A DNA stretch of 64,000 bases from DASUCS01 sp041166745 (GTDB lineage: Bacteria; Actinomycetota; Acidimicrobiia; Acidimicrobiales; JACDCH01), in NCBI GenBank assembly GCA_041166745.1, contig JBEEGH010000006.1, positions 62,001 through 126,000 on the forward strand. Reading direction: 5' to 3'. The translations under genes were made by a program, and so were the position numbers. The notes beneath the pieces are model-generated. The model did no database searches. It was not told the DNA's origin and was given only the letters and a program-made list of their open reading frames with translations. Shown here in pieces: positions 61,138-64,000 of the stretch; the stretch's first letter is position 1, and each line of letters starts with the position of its first letter.

Positions 61138-61260
61138 AGGCGCTGACGGGCATCTCCGTCGTGGGCGCGCCCCGCGACCCGGACGCATCGCCGAGGTGAT
61201 CGACGTCCCCTTCGTGACGCAAACCAGGTTGCCCGGCAACCTCCGTCTTCCGTCGCGTTG

Positions 61261-62442
61261 TTACTCGCAGCCGACGCCGTCGTTGTTGTTGTCGAGTCCG
61301 TAGGGATCGCTTCCGGTGACAGAGACCGGCCCATCGACGTATCGGGGGCCGTTGCCGCTACCTCCTGCGCAGTCGACATCTGGTCCGGGCGGGATGCACG
61401 GGTCGTAGCCCGGCGTGCAGTCGTTCACCGGCGTCGTGGTCGGAGGTGGCGTCGTCGGCGTGAACGGCTTCGCCGTTGTCGGCGGGACGGTGATCGGTGG
61501 AACCGTAATCGTGGTCGGTGCAACGAAGTCCGTGCACGTGTGCAGGAGGTTGACGAGTGCGTCGCGCTCGGCTGGATCGACCGACAGGCTCCACTGCGCC
61601 TTCACGCGCACGACGGTCGAGCTCCACAAGCAGTTCGCCTCGGATCGTGCCGGGAACCATTCGCTCGCATCGCTGTCGCTCTTGCGCAGGTTCTCCGAGG
61701 CGGTGACGGCGAGCAGGTTCGGAGCGAAGTCCGCGAACTCGTCGCGTTGCGCCGCGGTCCAGCGATCGGCGCCGGAGTCCCATGCTTCGGCCAGCGCGAC
61801 GACGTGATCGACGTGGAGCTCGCTGGTGTTGCTGGTGATGTAGCCGTCCCACTCGGACAACCAGCTTCCGTCGGTGCGACGTTGCGCGGAGAGAACCTCG
61901 CAACGCGTGTCGCAGCTGTCGTGGTCGACGTCGTCCCAATGCGGGAACAGGTCGCGGTTGTAGCCGGTGCGGGCGTGCTCGGGTTCGACGGTGAGGGACG
62001 CAAGCGTCGTGAGCAATGTGTCGGTGGTCAGGCTGCGGTCGATGTCTGCGCCGGCGCTTGCTGTACCGATGTCGGCGCCGCTGCCGGATCGCCGCAGTCC
62101 GTCAGTCGCCGCGGGCAGCGTCGCAGTCGTCGTCGACGGCCCGTGCTGCTCCGTCGTCGAAGTCGGCGTCGCCGGCGCGGCGGCCGCGAGCTTCTGGTGT
62201 CCGCTGCTAGCGGACGACGAGATGCCAGCCGTGAACCACACGACGCTGCCGACCACCGCCAGCGCCCACCACTGGCGGCGCTGATCAGCGGGCTTCGACA
62301 GGGCGAGCAGGATCAGCGGCACCGGCCAGATCAGCCAGAGCAACGCCTGGCCCCACCACGGCCAGCTGCGAAATCGGGTCCAGAGGGAAGATGCGCCCGA
62401 CGCACCCTGCGCGGCCGCGTCGGAGGAGGAGGGGAAGTTCAC
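61261..62442 (-). CDS. Exported HNH (DUF1524-like) nuclease with Excalibur C-terminal domain
   Basis: About 393 residues. Two hydrophobic segments near the N-terminus (WPWWGQALLWLIWPVPLILL; WALAVVGSVVWFTAGIS) anchor or export it. The nuclease region has GYNRDLFPHWDDVDHDSCDT, HVDHVVALAEAWDSGADRW and FAPNLLAVTASENLRKSDSD, the DUF1524/GmrSD-C-like HNH pattern. A Thr/Pro linker leads to an Excalibur calcium-binding-like end (DCTPGYDPC; DPYGLDNNNDGVGCE). The likely role is extracellular DNA cleavage. The start is uncertain between GTG 62442 and GTG 62502. Confidence 0.75.
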   Translation of the reverse strand: MNFPSSSDAAAQGASGASSLWTRFRSWPWWGQALLWLIWPVPLILLALSKPADQRRQWWALAVVGSVVWFTAGISSSASSGHQKLAAAAPATPTSTTEQHGPSTTTATLPAATDGLRRSGSGADIGTASAGADIDRSLTTDTLLTTLASLTVEPEHARTGYNRDLFPHWDDVDHDSCDTRCEVLSAQRRTDGSWLSEWDGYITSNTSELHVDHVVALAEAWDSGADRWTAAQRDEFADFAPNLLAVTASENLRKSDSDASEWFPARSEANCLWSSTVVRVKAQWSLSVDPAERDALVNLLHTCTDFVAPTTITVPPITVPPTTAKPFTPTTPPPTTTPVNDCTPGYDPCIPPGPDVDCAGGSGNGPRYVDGPVSVTGSDPYGLDNNNDGVGCE

Positions 62443-62684
62443 TGCTACCTGCTTGGTCCGCTCAGCAGCGTCCGTCCCGCCGCGCCCGCCTCGTGCGGAC
62501 ACCGCTATTCAGACAGTTCGGATGTACCGGTGCAATAGCCCAACTGGGGCACTCGAGAACCACGGTGTAAACGTCATGCCGAGTTCAGTGTCGTACCCCC
62601 AAGCCATACTCGTGGACGAGAAGCGATGAGTTCTGCGCAACGACGCCGTCTCACGTGGTGACGACCCAATTCTCTGGAGGATCC

Positions 62685-63098
62685 ATGTCCTTTCATCCCT
62701 ATCTCTTCTTCAGTGGCAACTGCCGTGAGGCGTTCACCCGGTATCACGAGATCTTCGGCGGCGAGCTGTTCATGATGCCGATGTCGGACGTACCCGAGGG
62801 CACGGACGTGCCTGAAGCGCAGGCCGACCTGATCATCCACGCCGCGTTGACCATCGATGGAAACCTCCTCATGGCATCAGACGACCCCACCGGCGACGGG
62901 GCGCCCGCGAGCGGGATCTCGGTCAGCTACGTCGTGAAGGACGTCGGCGAGGTCAAGCGGGTCTTCGATGCGCTGGCCGAAGGCGGACAGGTCACCGCCC
63001 CGCTGGCGGAGACGTTCTTCTCACCGATGTTCGGCATGTGCGTCGATCGGTTCGGTATCCCGTGGATGGTCAACGCCGAGGCCGCCGACGCGCCCTGA
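62685..63098 (+). CDS. VOC-superfamily protein (PhnB/glyoxalase-like)
   Basis: A 137-residue protein. HPYLFFSGNCREAFTRYHEI and FSPMFGMCVDRFGIPWMVN are the beginning and end of the PhnB-like (3-demethylubiquinone methyltransferase_3) fold, a single-chain VOC protein. The ligand and reaction are unknown. GGAGG lies before the ATG at 62685. Confidence 0.85.
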   Translation: MSFHPYLFFSGNCREAFTRYHEIFGGELFMMPMSDVPEGTDVPEAQADLIIHAALTIDGNLLMASDDPTGDGAPASGISVSYVVKDVGEVKRVFDALAEGGQVTAPLAETFFSPMFGMCVDRFGIPWMVNAEAADAP

Positions 63099-63126
63099 CT
63101 CGAGACCAGGCGGTACTCGCGAGTCA
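63096..63126. terminator. Short hairpin between convergent genes, with both stop codons in its arms
   Basis: TGACTCG (63096-63102) pairs with CGAGTCA (63120-63126). The plus-strand TGA stop is in the left arm and the minus-strand TGA in the right arm. A weak bidirectional terminator is possible. Confidence 0.35.
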
Positions 63127-64000
63127 GCGCAACGACAGTGCGCCGTTGATCAGCTCGTCGACGTCTTTCACTGCGCCGGCCTGCCAGCGCTCGTGGAACG
63201 CGTCTGCCCCGAGCCGCGATCGCAGGTCGACGATGGTGTCCTCGAGGACCGCTCGGTCGTTGGCGAACATCGTGATGCCCGACTCGTCGAGTAGCCGGCT
63301 GGCGCCGGCGATCAGTTCGGCGGCGAGCACGTCGTGGCCGCGTCGAGCAGCGTTCGTGCCGATGCCGATGATGGAGAACGCCACCCCGTCGATTGCCCCG
63401 AGCTCGATGCGGGCGCGCAGCGCGTCGATCTCGTAGCGCAGCGACTTCTCGTCGTCGCCGAGGGACGCCCAGATCTCGGCGAGGTTGCCCAGACACTGGG
63501 ATTCGTCCCACACCGCGCCGGCGGCGCGAAAGAGCTCGAACGCCGTCTCGGTGTTTTGACGGGCCGCCTCGTACTCGCCACTGATGGCGTTCGCGACTCC
63601 AAGGTTGACCAACGCGACCGCTCGCCCGCTGTCGGTGGTGGCGAGCGAGAACGCCTCGTTGAGGAGCGCCGTCGCGCGGGCCGGTTCATCCGAGCGCAGG
63701 GCGACGAGTCCTCGGCGGCCGGTGATGAGCGACAGCAGGTCCGGGTTGTCGATGCCGGCGAGGTGCGACTCGGCCTCGTCGAGCAGCGCCGCGCCGGCCG
63801 CGAGGTCGTTGAGCTCGATCCACAATGTCGCCGCCCTCGCCAGCAGGTAGGCGCGCTCGTGCGCGGGTTGCGGGAACCGGTCGAGGATGCGAGCGAGGAC
63901 CGCAACACCGCGACGGGCCTCACCCGAGGCGCGGTAGTGGTTCGCGAGGCGATCGGCGGCGCGCAGGGCCACTGCCGGGTCGACGTCGCCGGTCGTGAGT
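63124..64000 (-). CDS. TPR-repeat protein, C-terminal part (5' end beyond the window)
   Basis: The frame is open to the window end on the minus strand (reading LTTGDVDPAVALRAADRLAN at the edge). About 290 residues of TPR-like helical pairs are seen, e.g. LARAATLWIELNDLAAGAAL, VALVNLGVANAISGEYEAAR and SQCLGNLAEIWASLGDDEKS. Such tails usually belong to large ATPase regulators or cyclase-ATPase proteins, so the missing part may be an NTPase. Confidence 0.75.
   Translation of the reverse strand, partial: LTTGDVDPAVALRAADRLANHYRASGEARRGVAVLARILDRFPQPAHERAYLLARAATLWIELNDLAAGAALLDEAESHLAGIDNPDLLSLITGRRGLVALRSDEPARATALLNEAFSLATTDSGRAVALVNLGVANAISGEYEAARQNTETAFELFRAAGAVWDESQCLGNLAEIWASLGDDEKSLRYEIDALRARIELGAIDGVAFSIIGIGTNAARRGHDVLAAELIAGASRLLDESGITMFANDRAVLEDTIVDLRSRLGADAFHERWQAGAVKDVDELINGALSLR

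Noticed and set aside
1..64000. CRISPR arrays, rRNA operons, complete insertion sequences
   Set aside because: No regularly spaced identical repeats, no rRNA signature sequences and no intact transposase with terminal inverted repeats were seen on either strand.

Overview
The window is a 64 kb stretch of a high-GC chromosome with short spacers, many GTG starts and frequent 1-8 nt gene overlaps. An actinomycete is suggested by the type VII secretion locus with WXG proteins and a PknB-type kinase, F420-type luciferase-like oxidoreductase, LigD-type polymerase, an HNH gene of the DUF222/13E12 type under a mycobacterial-style SOS box, and a GluABCD-type ABC operon. A class such as Acidimicrobiia is plausible, but no rRNA is present to prove it.

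Layout. 1-3144: 3' end of topA, an MFS transporter and tmk. 3187-12199: a compact type VII secretion-like locus (FHA/FtsK ATPase, two WXG-like proteins, one large substrate-like protein, a divergent membrane Ser/Thr kinase) with a toxin-antitoxin pair inside it. 12200-12734: no protein gene, but a candidate structured RNA built from repeated UUCG-capped hairpin modules and ending in a T tract. 12735-13907: holB and tRNA-Thr(CGU). 13978-35809: mixed core and accessory genes: secreted proteins, an MFS exporter, a TetR/SRPBCC pair with a tandem operator, a 1781-residue cyclase-ATPase, a membrane-anchored ECF sigma factor with its apparent regulon, an FHA/CXXC protein, a stand-alone LigD polymerase domain and small-molecule enzymes. 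35853-36687: a decayed tyrosine recombinase. 36847-49612: visibly less GC-rich accessory DNA with two divergent operons. One encodes a TIR-NTPase-TPR protein, a P-loop kinase, a histidine phosphatase and a class I aldolase. The other encodes two TIR or TIR-like/TM/beta-propeller proteins, a DUF4231-type membrane protein and a SLOG/transmembrane protein. 49545-54229: VWA-SGNH and PASTA membrane proteins, a DUF4062/HNH composite remnant and a small HTH gene. 54342-57617: an amino-acid ABC transporter operon. 57678-64000: a hypothetical, the SOS-boxed HNH gene, rsgA, a secreted HNH nuclease, a VOC protein and a partial TPR protein.

Two systems stand out. (1) A five-promoter set shares a GTAAG element and an NNTC element (GATC in three cases) with exactly 21 nt between their first bases. 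It precedes the membrane ECF sigma gene itself, three genes for exported proteins related to that sigma factor's own outer domain, and a 56-codon gene, so the sigma factor probably controls its own regulon. (2) The TIR/SLOG/DUF4231 gene set at 39.5-49.6 kb has the domain content of nucleotide-signalling conflict systems such as Thoeris, in a combination I do not recognise as a described system. It sits next to mobile-element debris. All functions are inferred from sequence features; nothing was searched or computed beyond reading the sequence.
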